The position numbers were made by a program, and so were the translations under genes. From contig NZ_JAFBBP010000001.1 in assembly GCF_016907275.1 (NCBI RefSeq), forward strand, positions 2,780,001 through 2,844,000: a stretch of DNA of 64,000 nt. The letters run 5' to 3'. Shown here one piece after another: positions 37,947 through 47,445 of the stretch. How positions within the stretch are numbered: the stretch's first letter is position 1; the number at the start of each line of letters is the position of its first letter. The stretch is from Micromonospora luteifusca. GTDB taxonomy: Bacteria; Actinomycetota; Actinomycetes; Mycobacteriales; Micromonosporaceae. Under the pieces are notes generated by a model. The model was given only the letters and a program-made list of their open reading frames with translations, did no database searches and was not told the DNA's origin.

Positions 37947-39404
37947 GTGACCACCTCCCGATCGACCCCTCCACGCGGCGGCACGGCCGGTGCCTCCCGT
38001 GGGCGGTCCGCCGCCCGCGACCCGCGTCCGGCCTACCAGTGCGACGCGTGCGGGCACCAGCCACCCAAGTGGGTGGGGCGCTGCCCCGAGTGCGGCGAGT
38101 GGGGCGCGGTGGTCGAGAGCACGGTGACCGGCCCGACCGTGGCCGGTCGGGTGGTCAGCTCCCGGCTACCGTCCGAGCCGGCCCGGCCGATCGCCACCAT
38201 CAGCGCCGCCCCGGCCCGCGCCGTGCCCACCGGGGTGAGCGAGCTCGACCGGGTGCTCGGCGGCGGTCTCGTGCCCGGTGCCGTGGTGCTGCTCGCCGGC
38301 GAGCCCGGCGTCGGCAAGTCGACCCTGCTACTGGACGTGGCCCAGCAGTGGGCGGCCGGCGCCGGCAGCCCTTCGCTGGTGGTCAGTGGCGAAGAGTCGG
38401 TCAGTCAGGTGCGCCTGCGCGCCGAGCGGATGGGCACCCTGCACGACAAGCTCTACCTTGCAGCCGAGAGCGACCTCGGGTCGGTCCTCGGGCATCTCGA
38501 CGCGGTCAAGCCGGGCCTGCTGGTGCTCGACTCGGTGCAGACCATCTCGACCACCGGCACCGAGGGGGTGCCCGGTGGGGTGACCCAGGTGCGCGCGGTC
38601 ACCGCCGCGCTGGTCTCGGTCGCCAAGGAGCGGGGCATCGCCACCGTCCTGGTCGGGCACGTCACCAAGGACGGCCAGGTGGCCGGGCCCCGGGTGCTGG
38701 AGCACCTGGTCGACGTGGTGCTGCACTTCGAGGGCGACAAGCACTCCTCGCTGCGTCTGGTGCGCGGCGTGAAGAACCGGTTCGGCGCGGCCGACGAGGT
38801 CGGCTGTTTCGAGATGCACGAGGGCGGCATCAGCAGCCTGGCCGACCCGTCCGGGCTGTTCCTGACCCGCTACGCGGAGCCGGTTCCGGGCACCTGCGTG
38901 ACAGTGGCGATGGAGGGGCGACGGGCCCTGGTCACCGAGGTGCAGGCCCTGATCGGCGCGACGGTGGCCGGCTCTCCCCGGCGCACCGTCTCCGGCCTCG
39001 ACTCGGCGCGTCTGGCGATGGTGCTCGCGGTGCTGCAACGGCGCACCGAGCGGCTGACCCTGCACGACCGGGAGGTGTTCGCCGCCACGGTGGGCGGCAT
39101 CCGGGTGGTGGAGCCTGCCGCCGACCTGGCGGTCGCATTGGCGGTCGCCTCCGGCGGGCTCAACCTGGCCATCGCGCCACACCTGGTCGCAATTGGCGAG
39201 GTGGGGCTGACGGGCGAGGTGCGCCGGGTCGGGGCGGTGCCGCGTCGGCTGGCCGAGGCTGCGCGGCTGGGGTTCAAGGTGGCCCTCGTGCCGCCCGGTT
39301 GCGGCCCGGCCAGCACCGGTGCCGGCCCCGAGCAGATGCGCGTGACCGAGGTCACGGATGTCCGTTCGGCGCTGCATCATGCGGCCCGGGCGTCCGCCGA
39401 GTGA
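37947..39404 (+). CDS. radA: DNA repair protein RadA (Sms)
   Basis: RadA is a RecA-like helicase that extends D-loops during recombination. The 485-aa product has an N-terminal zinc finger (YQCDACGHQPPKW, then CPECGEWG), Walker A GEPGVGKST, the RadA-specific KNRFG motif and a C-terminal Lon-like domain. The GTG at 37947 follows TAGCGT (37935-37940) by six bases, indicating a leaderless mRNA. Pairing with disA is conserved in actinobacteria. Confidence 0.96.
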   Translation: MTTSRSTPPRGGTAGASRGRSAARDPRPAYQCDACGHQPPKWVGRCPECGEWGAVVESTVTGPTVAGRVVSSRLPSEPARPIATISAAPARAVPTGVSELDRVLGGGLVPGAVVLLAGEPGVGKSTLLLDVAQQWAAGAGSPSLVVSGEESVSQVRLRAERMGTLHDKLYLAAESDLGSVLGHLDAVKPGLLVLDSVQTISTTGTEGVPGGVTQVRAVTAALVSVAKERGIATVLVGHVTKDGQVAGPRVLEHLVDVVLHFEGDKHSSLRLVRGVKNRFGAADEVGCFEMHEGGISSLADPSGLFLTRYAEPVPGTCVTVAMEGRRALVTEVQALIGATVAGSPRRTVSGLDSARLAMVLAVLQRRTERLTLHDREVFAATVGGIRVVEPAADLAVALAVASGGLNLAIAPHLVAIGEVGLTGEVRRVGAVPRRLAEAARLGFKVALVPPGCGPASTGAGPEQMRVTEVTDVRSALHHAARASAE

Positions 39405-39536
39405 CTCACCGTGCCGACGAGGACGGCGAAACCGGACAGCACGTCGCAAGCGGGAAACGGGTTGGAAGGGCCGCATCGTGACACATCACAGTAACCACGA
39501 CAGCACCCACCGCACGGCAGTCCGTAGACTGTGCCC

Positions 39537-40721
39537 GTGCCGATCGACCGCGATACCACCAAGCCAGCCGGCGCGCCGCCCCAGGCCCGCACCGGCGCCG
39601 TGGGCTCGCCCGCCCGCCCGATCAGCGTGAGCGTGACCGCGGGAGCCACCGGGAGCGCCGGGGATCCGCTGCGCGCCAACCTCGCCCTGATGGCCCCCGG
39701 CACCGCCCTGCGCGACGGTCTGGAACGCATCCTGCGTGGCCGCACCGGCGCGCTCATCGTGCTGGGCTACGACAAGGTCGTCGAGGGCCTGTGCACCGGC
39801 GGCTTCCCGCTGGATGTGGAGTTCTCCGCGACGCGGGTCCGGGAGCTGTGCAAGATGGACGGCGCCGTCGTGCTCTCCAGCGACGGCACCAGGATCGTCC
39901 GGGCGGCCGTGCACCTGATGCCCGACCCGTCCATCCCGACCGAAGAGTCCGGCACCCGGCACCGCACCGCCGAGCGGGTGGCCCGGCAGACCGGCTACCC
40001 GGTCATCTCGGTCAGCCAGTCCATGCGCATCATCAGCCTCTACGTCAACGGCCAGCGGCACGTGCTCGACGACTCCGCGGCGATCCTCTCCCGGGCCAAC
40101 CAGGCGCTCGCCACCCTGGAGCGCTACAAGCTCCGGCTGGACGAGGTCTCCGGCACGCTCTCCGCACTGGAGATCGAGGATCTCGTCACCGTGCGGGACG
40201 CGGTGGCCGTGGTGCAGCGACTGGAGATGGTTCGCCGGATCGCCGACGAGATCGCCGGGTACGTGGTGGAGCTGGGCACCGACGGTCGCCTGCTCGCCCT
40301 GCAGCTCGACGAGCTGATGGCCGGCGTGGACGCCGACCGGACACTGGTCATCCGGGACTACCTCCCGGTCGGCCGCAAGTCGCGCACCCTGGACGAGGCC
40401 CTGGTCGAGCTGGATCTGCTCGGCGCCACCGAGCTGATCGACCTGGTGTCGGTGGCCAAGGCGATCGGCTACCCGGCCGCGTCCGACGCGCTGGACGCCG
40501 CCGTCAGCCCTCGCGGCTTCCGCCTGCTGGCCAAGGTGCCACGGCTGCCGGTGGCGGTGGTCGACCGCCTGGTGGTGCACTTCGGCAGCCTCCAGCGGCT
40601 GCTGGGCGCGACCGTGGAGGACCTGCAGGCTGTCGAGGGGGTCGGTGACGCCCGGGCTCGCGGCGTCCGTGAGGGGCTGTCCCGGCTCGCCGAGGCATCG
40701 ATCCTCGAACGCTACGTCTGA
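39537..40721 (+). CDS. disA: DNA-integrity-scanning diadenylate cyclase DisA
   Basis: DisA makes cyclic di-AMP from two ATP and scans DNA for branched structures. The 394-aa product has the DAC domain with DGA ([10 protein letters not shown]) and RHR ([11 protein letters not shown]) motifs, a helical linker, and a C-terminal helix-hairpin-helix region ([19 protein letters not shown]). A GTG at 39531 would add two residues. The GTG at 39537 is preferred because TAGACT (39525-39530) ends exactly six bases before it, a leaderless arrangement. Confidence 0.95.
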   Translation: MPIDRDTTKPAGAPPQARTGAVGSPARPISVSVTAGATGSAGDPLRANLALMAPGTALRDGLERILRGRTGALIVLGYDKVVEGLCTGGFPLDVEFSATRVRELCKMDGAVVLSSDGTRIVRAAVHLMPDPSIPTEESGTRHRTAERVARQTGYPVISVSQSMRIISLYVNGQRHVLDDSAAILSRANQALATLERYKLRLDEVSGTLSALEIEDLVTVRDAVAVVQRLEMVRRIADEIAGYVVELGTDGRLLALQLDELMAGVDADRTLVIRDYLPVGRKSRTLDEALVELDLLGATELIDLVSVAKAIGYPAASDALDAAVSPRGFRLLAKVPRLPVAVVDRLVVHFGSLQRLLGATVEDLQAVEGVGDARARGVREGLSRLAEASILERYV

Positions 40722-40728
40722 CCCCGGC

Positions 40729-41454
40729 TCAGCCAGTGATGGTGAGCTTCACCGGGGCGCTGAGCTTCGTGCCGACCCGGGCGAACACCTCGTACGCCCC
40801 GAGCGGCGGGAACGGCCCGGCGGCCAGCCCGCTGCCGTCGCACCGACTGGTGTCCCGCCCGTTCCAGGTCACCTCGTAGTAACGCTCGAAGGTCGGCGTG
40901 AAGGACTGCACGTCCGAGCCCTGGACCTTGCCGCAGGTGTCCGATGACCAGACCTTCTCGGCACCGGACTTGATGAAGATCTCCTGCAGATCGGCACCGA
41001 CGTTCCGGCTGCACGTCCGGTCGGACGTGTTCTTGATCTTGAGTTGCAGGTCGACCATCGCCCCGCGCTGAACCGAGGTGGGACTCGCCACCGAGACCAC
41101 GCGAATCTCCGCGTCGGTGCAGGTGCCGTCGTCCACCGAACCGGCCGCCGCGCCCAGCTGAGGCTCGTTGCTGGTGATCGCGGGGCTCGGGTTGGACGTC
41201 CCACCCGCATCGGCGGACGTCGGCGGAGCACCGGTCTGCGGTGTCAGCACCGGCCCGCCCGAGCCTGACCCGGGAGACTCGGCGGACGTCGGCGCCGAGT
41301 TCGGAGTCGCCCCCGCCTTCGGGTCTCCGTCGGAACGACCCGAGCCGGTGCAGGAGTAGAGCAGGACAATCAGGAAGAGAAGCCCCGCTCCAAGTACGAC
41401 GACGCGACGCCGCCAGTACACGGCGGGTGGCAGGGGGCCGACCGTCAGACGCAT
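40729..41454 (-). CDS. Rv3587c-like membrane-anchored exported protein
   Basis: The 241-aa product has a basic N-terminus, one helix (VVVLGAGLLFLIVLLYSC), a Ser/Gly/Pro-rich stalk and an Ig-like outer domain. Four or more cysteines (CTDAEI, RTCSRN, SSDTCGK, SRCDGS) could form two disulphides. Its place after disA on the opposite strand matches Rv3587c of M. tuberculosis. It converges with disA, with stops 7 bp apart. Function unknown. Confidence 0.7.
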   Translation of the reverse strand: MRLTVGPLPPAVYWRRRVVVLGAGLLFLIVLLYSCTGSGRSDGDPKAGATPNSAPTSAESPGSGSGGPVLTPQTGAPPTSADAGGTSNPSPAITSNEPQLGAAAGSVDDGTCTDAEIRVVSVASPTSVQRGAMVDLQLKIKNTSDRTCSRNVGADLQEIFIKSGAEKVWSSDTCGKVQGSDVQSFTPTFERYYEVTWNGRDTSRCDGSGLAAGPFPPLGAYEVFARVGTKLSAPVKLTITG

Positions 41455-41560
41455 GATGCCCCCCACCGTAGCCGCGCTGTGCCCGCCAGCGCGGCGCGAC
41501 GCGCCGGAGCGGCTCCGAGCCGTACCCTCCACTGTCCACTCAGGATGGACACGTAACCGA

Positions 41561-42145
41561 TCAGAGGTAGACCTTGCGCTGATAGACGGCGTGCGCACCG
41601 GCCACCCGATCCAGGAAGAGCAGCCCCGCGCAGTGGTCGATCTCGTGCTGCAAGGCCCGCGCCTCGAACCCGTCGGTCACCAACCGGACCGGCTCGCCGG
41701 TGCCCGGCAGATCACCCTCCACCACCAGCCGGCTGGCCCGCTTCACATCCCCGGTCAGGTCCGGCACCGACATGCACCCCTCCCGGCCCGCCTTCCAGCG
41801 GGTCGCCTCGACCACCCGGGCATTACACAACACGAAGGTGCCATGCACCGTGACCGCCTTCGGGTGCCCGGTCACATCGACCGCGAAGACCCGAGCGCCC
41901 ACCCCGAGCTGCGGCGCGGCCAGCCCAACGCAGCCCGGCGAGACCCGCATCGTCGCGACCAGGTCGGCCGCGAGCTGGACCGTCTCCTTCGCCGTGGGAT
42001 CGACCTCGTCAGCGGCCCGGCTCAGCACCAGATGGGGGGCGGACACCACCGCCCGCACCTCACCCGACACGACCAGCGACTCCGGTGTCCAATCGCCCAG
42101 ACCGGCGTACGCCTCGGCGTCCGGCCCGCTCCCCGGGCCCGTCAC
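41561..42145 (-). CDS. def: Peptide deformylase
   Basis: Def removes the formyl group from nascent N-terminal methionine. The 194-aa product shows all three motifs: GCVGLAAPQLG, EGCMSVP (Met replaces the usual Leu) and QHEIDHCAG with metal-binding Cys and two His. The GTG start at 42145 overlaps the stop of the ACT-domain gene (GTGA), so translation is coupled. The 106-bp gap after the gene holds no recognised signal. Confidence 0.95.
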   Translation of the reverse strand: MTGPGSGPDAEAYAGLGDWTPESLVVSGEVRAVVSAPHLVLSRAADEVDPTAKETVQLAADLVATMRVSPGCVGLAAPQLGVGARVFAVDVTGHPKAVTVHGTFVLCNARVVEATRWKAGREGCMSVPDLTGDVKRASRLVVEGDLPGTGEPVRLVTDGFEARALQHEIDHCAGLLFLDRVAGAHAVYQRKVYL

Positions 42146-42654
42146 AACAGATCCGGGTCCGCCGGCCGGAGCGTGACCTCGACGCCCAGCTCGGCAGCCG
42201 TCCGGTGCAGCCGGTCGACAAGCGTGTCAGCCACACCCGCCGGCAACTCCACCTCGGCCAACACGACATAGAGCGAACCAGCCAACCGGGTGCTCAGGTC
42301 AGTGACATTCCCACCCCCGTCGACCAGCACCCGGGTCATCGCAGCGACGATGCCCATTCGGTCCGAACCGTGCACCGCCATCACGTACGGCTCACCCGCG
42401 GGAGGCACCTCACCGTCGGGGGTGACCGCGCGTACCGTCGCCAGCAGTTGACCCTCGGCGGCCAGCGGCGCCAGCGCGGCCTCAACCTCGGCGGCGGCCG
42501 GGCCGGTGCAGATCAGGGTCATCGCGAAATGCCCCCGCAGCCGCGTCATCGTGCTGTCGGTGAGGTTCGCGCCCAGTTGGGCCAGCACCTCGGCGACATC
42601 GGCCACGATGCCCGGCCGGTCCCGACCGATGACGGTGATCGCGAGCTCGTTCAT
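42142..42654 (-). CDS. Tandem ACT-domain protein (GcvR-like)
   Basis: The 170-aa product consists of two ACT domains: MNELAITVIGRDRPGIVADV and PYVMAVHGSDRMGIVAAMTR mark their starts. Such proteins sense amino acids; GcvR of E. coli represses glycine-cleavage genes through GcvA. No DNA-binding domain is present. The upstream open frame belongs to antisense of mutY. It is coupled to def. Confidence 0.85.
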   Translation of the reverse strand: MNELAITVIGRDRPGIVADVAEVLAQLGANLTDSTMTRLRGHFAMTLICTGPAAAEVEAALAPLAAEGQLLATVRAVTPDGEVPPAGEPYVMAVHGSDRMGIVAAMTRVLVDGGGNVTDLSTRLAGSLYVVLAEVELPAGVADTLVDRLHRTAAELGVEVTLRPADPDLL

Positions 42655-42750
42655 CCGCGCATTCTCTCCGATCCGTCGGCCGCCGCCGTGACACCCCGCC
42701 CGAGCCGCCCACCCAGCGGGACCAGACCGCGTGACATCATCGACGGCGCC

Positions 42751-43668
42751 ATGACTCAACCCGATTTCGCCACCCTGGTCAGCCGGTGGTTCCAACAACA
42801 CGCCCGTGACCTCCCGTGGCGTGAACCCGGGACCACCCCCTGGGCCATCCTGGTCAGCGAGGTCATGCTCCAGCAGACACCCGTGGTCCGAGTGGTGCCG
42901 GCATGGCAGGCATGGCTGGCCCGCTGGCCCGAGCCGGCCGCGTTGGCGGCGGACACCCCAGCCGAGGCGATCCGGATGTGGGGACGTCTCGGCTACCCCC
43001 GTCGAGCCGTCCGACTGCGGGAGTGCGCGGTCACGATCGTGGACCGGCACGGCGGCCAGGTGCCGGACCGGCTGGAGCAACTGCTGGCACTGCCCGGAGT
43101 CGGCACCTACACGGCCCGGGCGGTGGCGGCATTCGCGTACGGGCAGCGGCACCCGGTCGTCGACACCAACGTACGTCGGGTGGTTTCCCGCGCCGTGGCC
43201 GGCGAGCCCGACGCCGGGCCGGTCACCCGACCAGCCGACCTGGTCGCCACCGAGGAACTGCTCCCGGCGGCACCGGCCGCAGCGGCACTGGCCAGCGCCG
43301 CGTTCATGGAACTGGGTGCGGTGATCTGCACGGCCCGGTCACCACGCTGTGCGGCCTGCCCGGTCGAGTCGGTCTGCGCGTGGCGTGCCTCGGGCCAGGA
43401 AGCCCCGGCCGGACCGACCCGTCGACCCCAGCGGTACGCAGGCACCGACCGACAGGTACGCGGCCTGCTGCTCGGGGTGCTCCGAGAAACCGCCGGGCCA
43501 GTCCCACACCAACGGCTGGACCAGGTCTGGACCGATGACGCGCAGCGTGCCCGAGCCCTGGCCGGCCTGGTGCAGGACGGGCTGGTCGAACCGGCCGGCA
43601 CCGGTTCCTTCCGCCTCGTCGGCGACGGCCCGCCCCAACCCACCACCAACCTCACCAGCTCGCCATGA
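42751..43668 (+). CDS. mutY: A/G-specific adenine glycosylase
   Basis: MutY removes adenine mispaired with 8-oxoguanine. The 305-aa product has EVMLQQTPV, the helix-hairpin-helix LPGVGTYTARAVAAFAYG, catalytic Asp in VDTNVRRV, and the [4Fe-4S] set ICTARSPRCAACPVESVCAW. The C-terminal 8-oxoG-recognition domain is short or degenerate. Its stop codon overlaps the first bases of palindrome copy E. The ATG at 42751 has no strong ribosome site. Confidence 0.93.
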   Translation: MTQPDFATLVSRWFQQHARDLPWREPGTTPWAILVSEVMLQQTPVVRVVPAWQAWLARWPEPAALAADTPAEAIRMWGRLGYPRRAVRLRECAVTIVDRHGGQVPDRLEQLLALPGVGTYTARAVAAFAYGQRHPVVDTNVRRVVSRAVAGEPDAGPVTRPADLVATEELLPAAPAAAALASAAFMELGAVICTARSPRCAACPVESVCAWRASGQEAPAGPTRRPQRYAGTDRQVRGLLLGVLRETAGPVPHQRLDQVWTDDAQRARALAGLVQDGLVEPAGTGSFRLVGDGPPQPTTNLTSSP

Positions 43669-43740
43669 TCGACACCAGGTCGGCGATGTGGGGTTATCCA
43701 AGCCGCGGGACACCCCCACATCGGCGACCTGGTGACGATC
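43667..43740. repeat. Palindromic repeat family 1, copy E
   Basis: The best-preserved copy: 33-bp arms about 29/33 complementary and an 8-bp centre. The left arm begins GATCGACACCAGGTCGGCGA. It starts within the mutY stop codon and fills the first part of the gap between convergent mutY and clpC. Confidence 0.9.
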
Positions 43741-43844
43741 ACGCTCGCCTCTCCCGGCCCGGCGGTCGGTCCTTGCGGGTGGTGCCAAGAAGGCGCACCA
43801 AAGGCGGCGCCCAGAACGCGGCACCAAAGAAGAGCGGCACTGAC

Positions 43845-43884
43845 AAAGCGGGCCCGACGGCGCTTGCGCCATCGGGCCCGCTTT
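43845..43884 (-). terminator. Terminator hairpin after clpC
   Basis: A perfect 13-bp stem (AAAGCGGGCCCGA with its complement) encloses a 14-nt loop that can itself pair. It lies 13 bp beyond the clpC stop and ends in TTTGT on the minus strand. Confidence 0.8.
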
Positions 43885-43897
43885 GTTGCAGGTTGTG

Positions 43898-46441
43898 CTA
43901 CTCGTCGGCGCCCGCCACGGCGGTGCCAGCGGCAGTGCCACCGAGGTCGGCCGGTACGGCGTCCGGAACTTCCACCGGCTTCTCCGCGCCCCGGAATACG
44001 AGCTTGGACTTGTCGATGTCGTTCGGGTCGCCTTCGCAGTCCACCACGACGATCTGACCCGGGGTCAGCTCGTTGAACAGGATCCGCTCGGAGAGGTTGT
44101 CCTCGATGTCGCGCTGGATCGTGCGACGAAGCGGACGGGCACCGAGCACCGGGTCGAAGCCCTTCGCGGCCAGGTACTTCTTGGCGTTGTCGGTGAGCTC
44201 CAGGCCCATGTCCTTGTTGCGCAGCTGGCCTTCGATCCGCTGGATCATGATGTCCACGATCGAGAGGATCTCGCTCTGGCGCAGCTGGTGGAAGACGATG
44301 GTGTCGTCGATCCGGTTGAGGAACTCAGGCCGGAAGTGCTGCTTGAGCTCGTCGTTGACCTTCTGCTTCATCCGGTCGTAGTTGGACTCGGAGTCCTCCG
44401 ACTGCTGGAAGCCCAGCGACACCGCCTTGGCGACGTCACGGGTGCCCAGGTTGGTGGTCAGGATGATGACCGTGTTCTTGAAGTCCACGATCCGACCCTG
44501 ACCGTCGGTGAGCCGACCGTCCTCGAGGATCTGCAGGAGCGTGTTGAACACGTCCGGGTGGGCCTTCTCGATCTCGTCGAAGAGGACCACCGAGAACGGC
44601 CGACGCCGCACCTTCTCGGTCAGCTGCCCGCCCTCGTCGTAACCGACGTAGCCGGGAGGTGCACCAACGAGCCGGGAGACCGTGTAGCGGTCGTGGAACT
44701 CGGACATGTCCAGCTGGATGAGGGCATCCTCGCTGCCGAAGAGGAACTCGGCGAGCGCCTTGGACAGCTCGGTCTTACCGACACCGGACGGGCCGGCGAA
44801 GATGAACGAGCCCGACGGGCGCTTCGGGTCCTTCAGGCCGGCCCGGGTACGCCGGATCGCCTTCGAAACCGCCTTGACCGCGTCCTCCTGGCCGATGACG
44901 CGCTTGTGCAGCTCGTCCTCCATGCGCAGCAGGCGCGAGGTCTCCTCCTCGGTCAGCTTGTAGACCGGGATGCCGGTCCAGTTGCCGAGCACCTCGGCGA
45001 TCTGCTCGTCGTCGACCTCGCTGACGACGTCCAGGTCACCGGCCTTCCACTCCTTCTCCCGCTGAGCCTTCTGGCCAAGGAGCTGCTTCTCCTTGTCCCG
45101 CAGCTGGGCGGCGCGCTCGAAGTCCTGAGCGTCGATCGCGGACTCCTTGTCGCGACGCACCTGGGCGATGCGCTCGTCGAAGTCACGCAGGTCTGGCGGC
45201 GCGGTCATCCGACGGATCCGCATCCGGGCACCGGCCTCGTCGATCAGGTCGATCGCCTTGTCCGGCAGGAAGCGGTCGGAGATGTACCGGTCAGCCAGCG
45301 TCGCGGCTGCCACGAGGGCGGCGTCGGTGATGCTCACCCGGTGGTGCGCCTCGTAGCGGTCACGCAGGCCCTTGAGGATCTCGATGGTGTGCGCCAGCGA
45401 CGGCTCCCCCACCTGGATCGGCTGGAACCGGCGCTCGAGAGCCGCGTCCTTCTCGAGGTGCTTGCGGTACTCGTCAAGGGTGGTGGCACCGATGGTCTGC
45501 AGCTCACCACGGGCCAGCATCGGCTTGAGGATGCTCGCCGCGTCGATCGCGCCCTCGGCGGCACCCGCACCCACCAGGGTGTGGATCTCGTCGATGAACA
45601 GGATGATGTCGCCGCGAGTGCGAATCTCCTTGAGCACCTTCTTGAGGCGCTCCTCGAAGTCACCGCGGTAGCGGGAACCAGCGACGAGCGCACCGAGGTC
45701 GAGCGTGTAGAGCTGCTTGTCCTTGAGAGTCTCGGGCACCTCGCCCTTGATGATCTTCTGGGACAGCCCCTCCACCACGGCGGTCTTACCGACGCCGGGC
45801 TCACCGATCAGGACCGGGTTGTTCTTGGTACGGCGGGAGAGCACCTGCATGACCCGCTCGATTTCCTTCTCGCGCCCGATGACCGGGTCGAGCTTGCCCT
45901 CGCGGGCGGCCTGAGTCAGGTTGCGGCCGAACTGGTCCAGCACCAGGCTGGTCGACGGCGCGGCCTCACCCGGCGCGGCACCCGCCGCGGCGGGCTCCTT
46001 GCCCTGGTAGCCGGAGAGCAGCTGGATCACCTGCTGGCGGACCCGGTTGAGGTCGGCGCCGAGCTTGACCAGCACCTGGGCGGCGACGCCCTCGCCCTCA
46101 CGGATCAGCCCGAGCAGGATGTGCTCGGTGCCGATGTAGTTGTGGCCGAGCTGCAGCGCCTCGCGCAGCGACAGCTCCAGCACCTTCTTGGCCCGCGGCG
46201 TGAACGGGATGTGCCCGCTCGGCGCCTGCTGGCCCTGGCCGATGATCTCCTCGACCTGCTGGCGGACGCCCTCCAAGGAGATGCCGAGGCTCTCCAGGGC
46301 CTTTGCCGCGACGCCTTCACCTTCGTGGATCAGGCCCAGCAGGATGTGTTCCGTACCGATGTAGTTGTGGTTGAGCATCCGGGCCTCTTCTTGGGCCAGG
46401 ACGACAACCCGTCGCGCTCGGTCGGTGAACCGCTCGAACAT
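43898..46441 (-). CDS. clpC: ATP-dependent Clp protease ATPase subunit ClpC
   Basis: ClpC unfolds substrates for ClpP. The 847-aa product has two N-terminal Clp repeats (each with [14 protein letters not shown]), AAA+ domain 1 (Walker [10 protein letters not shown]), a UVR/M segment near residues 420-450 ([20 protein letters not shown]) and AAA+ domain 2 (GPSGVGKTE). A C-terminal D2-small domain completes it. It is essential in mycobacteria. The ATG at 46441 follows a GTGAGGAGCACGAGG leader. clpC-lsr2-lysS is the conserved actinobacterial order. Confidence 0.98.
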   Translation of the reverse strand: MFERFTDRARRVVVLAQEEARMLNHNYIGTEHILLGLIHEGEGVAAKALESLGISLEGVRQQVEEIIGQGQQAPSGHIPFTPRAKKVLELSLREALQLGHNYIGTEHILLGLIREGEGVAAQVLVKLGADLNRVRQQVIQLLSGYQGKEPAAAGAAPGEAAPSTSLVLDQFGRNLTQAAREGKLDPVIGREKEIERVMQVLSRRTKNNPVLIGEPGVGKTAVVEGLSQKIIKGEVPETLKDKQLYTLDLGALVAGSRYRGDFEERLKKVLKEIRTRGDIILFIDEIHTLVGAGAAEGAIDAASILKPMLARGELQTIGATTLDEYRKHLEKDAALERRFQPIQVGEPSLAHTIEILKGLRDRYEAHHRVSITDAALVAAATLADRYISDRFLPDKAIDLIDEAGARMRIRRMTAPPDLRDFDERIAQVRRDKESAIDAQDFERAAQLRDKEKQLLGQKAQREKEWKAGDLDVVSEVDDEQIAEVLGNWTGIPVYKLTEEETSRLLRMEDELHKRVIGQEDAVKAVSKAIRRTRAGLKDPKRPSGSFIFAGPSGVGKTELSKALAEFLFGSEDALIQLDMSEFHDRYTVSRLVGAPPGYVGYDEGGQLTEKVRRRPFSVVLFDEIEKAHPDVFNTLLQILEDGRLTDGQGRIVDFKNTVIILTTNLGTRDVAKAVSLGFQQSEDSESNYDRMKQKVNDELKQHFRPEFLNRIDDTIVFHQLRQSEILSIVDIMIQRIEGQLRNKDMGLELTDNAKKYLAAKGFDPVLGARPLRRTIQRDIEDNLSERILFNELTPGQIVVVDCEGDPNDIDKSKLVFRGAEKPVEVPDAVPADLGGTAAGTAVAGADE

Positions 46442-46989
46442 GCCCTCGTGCTCCTCACGTGCCGTGCGCCTTGATGGTCAATCTTGGCGGGGCCGGTGCA
46501 CGAACGTCCGGGACGGGCGTCCGTGCCTCCTTACTCTATCGTCGCTGACCGACTCAGCTGAGGTCGTGTGTCTCTGGTCCGGGTCGGTTGCACCTCGTTT
46601 TGGACAACCGTCCGCGCTCAGGAGGTGTTCCGGTAGTCCTGTCGCTACGCGCAGAGCGAAATCCGACTGGCGCGACGCGGGCCCGATCCCGGCTCTGAGA
46701 GCGTTTCGGGAGGCCCTGGGAGGGCGGACCGACGGTCTCGACGAACGCCGCGCCCAACCCTGGGGATGGTTGTCCACAGGTTGTGGATAATTGGTCCACT
46801 GGTTGTGGATAACGCCGGTGCGCACGGAATGCTTCCCGGCCCCGGAGGCGGTCAGTCGACCGAGGGCCCGCCAGCGACCCGCTTCCGACCGGAGCCGGCC
46901 GCCAGACACGGCGACGCCGGCCCGGAGAACTACTCCGGCCCGGCGTCGGTGTCGCCCGCGGTGACGCTAGCCACCCAGCTGCTGACGGA
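46442..46989. other. 548-bp gap between clpC and lsr2 with DnaA-box cluster
   Basis: No gene is supported here; short open frames on both strands lack codon bias and homology I can recognise. A minus-strand TAGAGT (46533-46538) could be a clpC -10 box. An inverted repeat TCGCT-8-AGCGA occurs near 46642-46661. A cluster of three DnaA boxes lies at 46770-46812. The remainder shows no clear signal. Confidence 0.5.
46770..46812. promoter_or_regulatory. Cluster of three DnaA boxes
   Basis: TTGTCCACA (46770-46778, plus strand) is the strong actinomycete DnaA box. TGTGGATAA occurs at 46782-46790 and 46804-46812, which is TTATCCACA on the minus strand. A degenerate TTGGTCCAC lies between. Three near-perfect sites in 43 bp are unlikely by chance in GC-rich DNA. 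No dnaA, dnaN or parAB genes are near, so this is not the main origin. Confidence 0.75.
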
Positions 46990-47334
46990 TCAGCGCTTCG
47001 CGTGGTACTCGTCAACGATCTCCTGCGGGATACGACCCCGGTCCGAGATGTCCTTGCCGGCCTTCTTGGCCCACTCCCGGATCGCCTTGTTCTGTTCCCG
47101 ATCGGCGGTCGCGCCACCCCGACCGCGGGCAGCACGCCCACCGATCACCACGCCGCCCCGGCCGACCTTCGTGCCGGCACCCACGTACGAGGCGAAAGCG
47201 TCGCGCAATTTCGCGGCGTTGGCACTCGACAGGTCGATCTCATACTGAACGCCGTCGAGGGCGAACTTGACGGTCTCGTCAGCGTCCCCGCCGTCCAGGT
47301 CATCGACCAGCTTGTGAATGATCTGCTTGGCCAC
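46990..47334 (-). CDS. lsr2: Nucleoid-associated protein Lsr2
   Basis: Lsr2 is an H-NS-like silencer that binds AT-rich DNA. The 114-aa product has the dimerisation domain (AKQIIHKLVDDLDGGDADE) and a C-terminal DNA-binding domain with the minor-groove motif RGR (ISDRGRIPQEIVDEY). The GTG at 47334 matches the family start; an ATG three codons earlier would place the ribosome site too close. It silences horizontally acquired DNA in relatives; AT-rich patches in this window would be natural targets. Confidence 0.97.
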   Translation of the reverse strand: MAKQIIHKLVDDLDGGDADETVKFALDGVQYEIDLSSANAAKLRDAFASYVGAGTKVGRGGVVIGGRAARGRGGATADREQNKAIREWAKKAGKDISDRGRIPQEIVDEYHAKR

Positions 47335-47377
47335 GTCCCACATTCCTTTCGAGCAGGGTGCTCCTGCTAAGAAGAGC

Positions 47378-47408
47378 ACAATAACCCGCGTGCTGCTCGC
47401 CGCGTCAA
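47378..47408 (-). promoter_or_regulatory. lsr2 promoter
   Basis: On the minus strand, TTGACG (47403-47408) and TATTGT (47378-47383) are separated by 19 bp. They lie 44-74 bp upstream of the lsr2 start and resemble a vegetative sigma-factor promoter. A short inverted repeat lies in the transcribed leader. Confidence 0.5.
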
Positions 47409-47445
47409 TAGGATGCCGTTACAACTCGGCGCGAGCCGCTCTGGA

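Noticed and set aside
43883..46474. Long plus-strand open frame of 863 codons opposite clpC
   Set aside because: It is antisense to a fully conserved ClpC. Such shadows are expected in high-GC genes, and no family pattern is visible.
46642..46661. Inverted repeat TCGCT-8-AGCGA as a ClgR operator upstream of clpC
   Set aside because: The spacing does not match the ClgR motif I know (CGC, five bases, GCG), so no regulator is assigned.
46770..46812. DnaA-box cluster as the chromosomal origin
   Set aside because: Only three boxes, and dnaA, dnaN, gyrB, rnpA and parAB are all absent.
46478..47141. Open frames between clpC and lsr2 as small genes
   Set aside because: No ribosome site, no recognisable domain, and strong overlap on both strands with the DnaA-box region.
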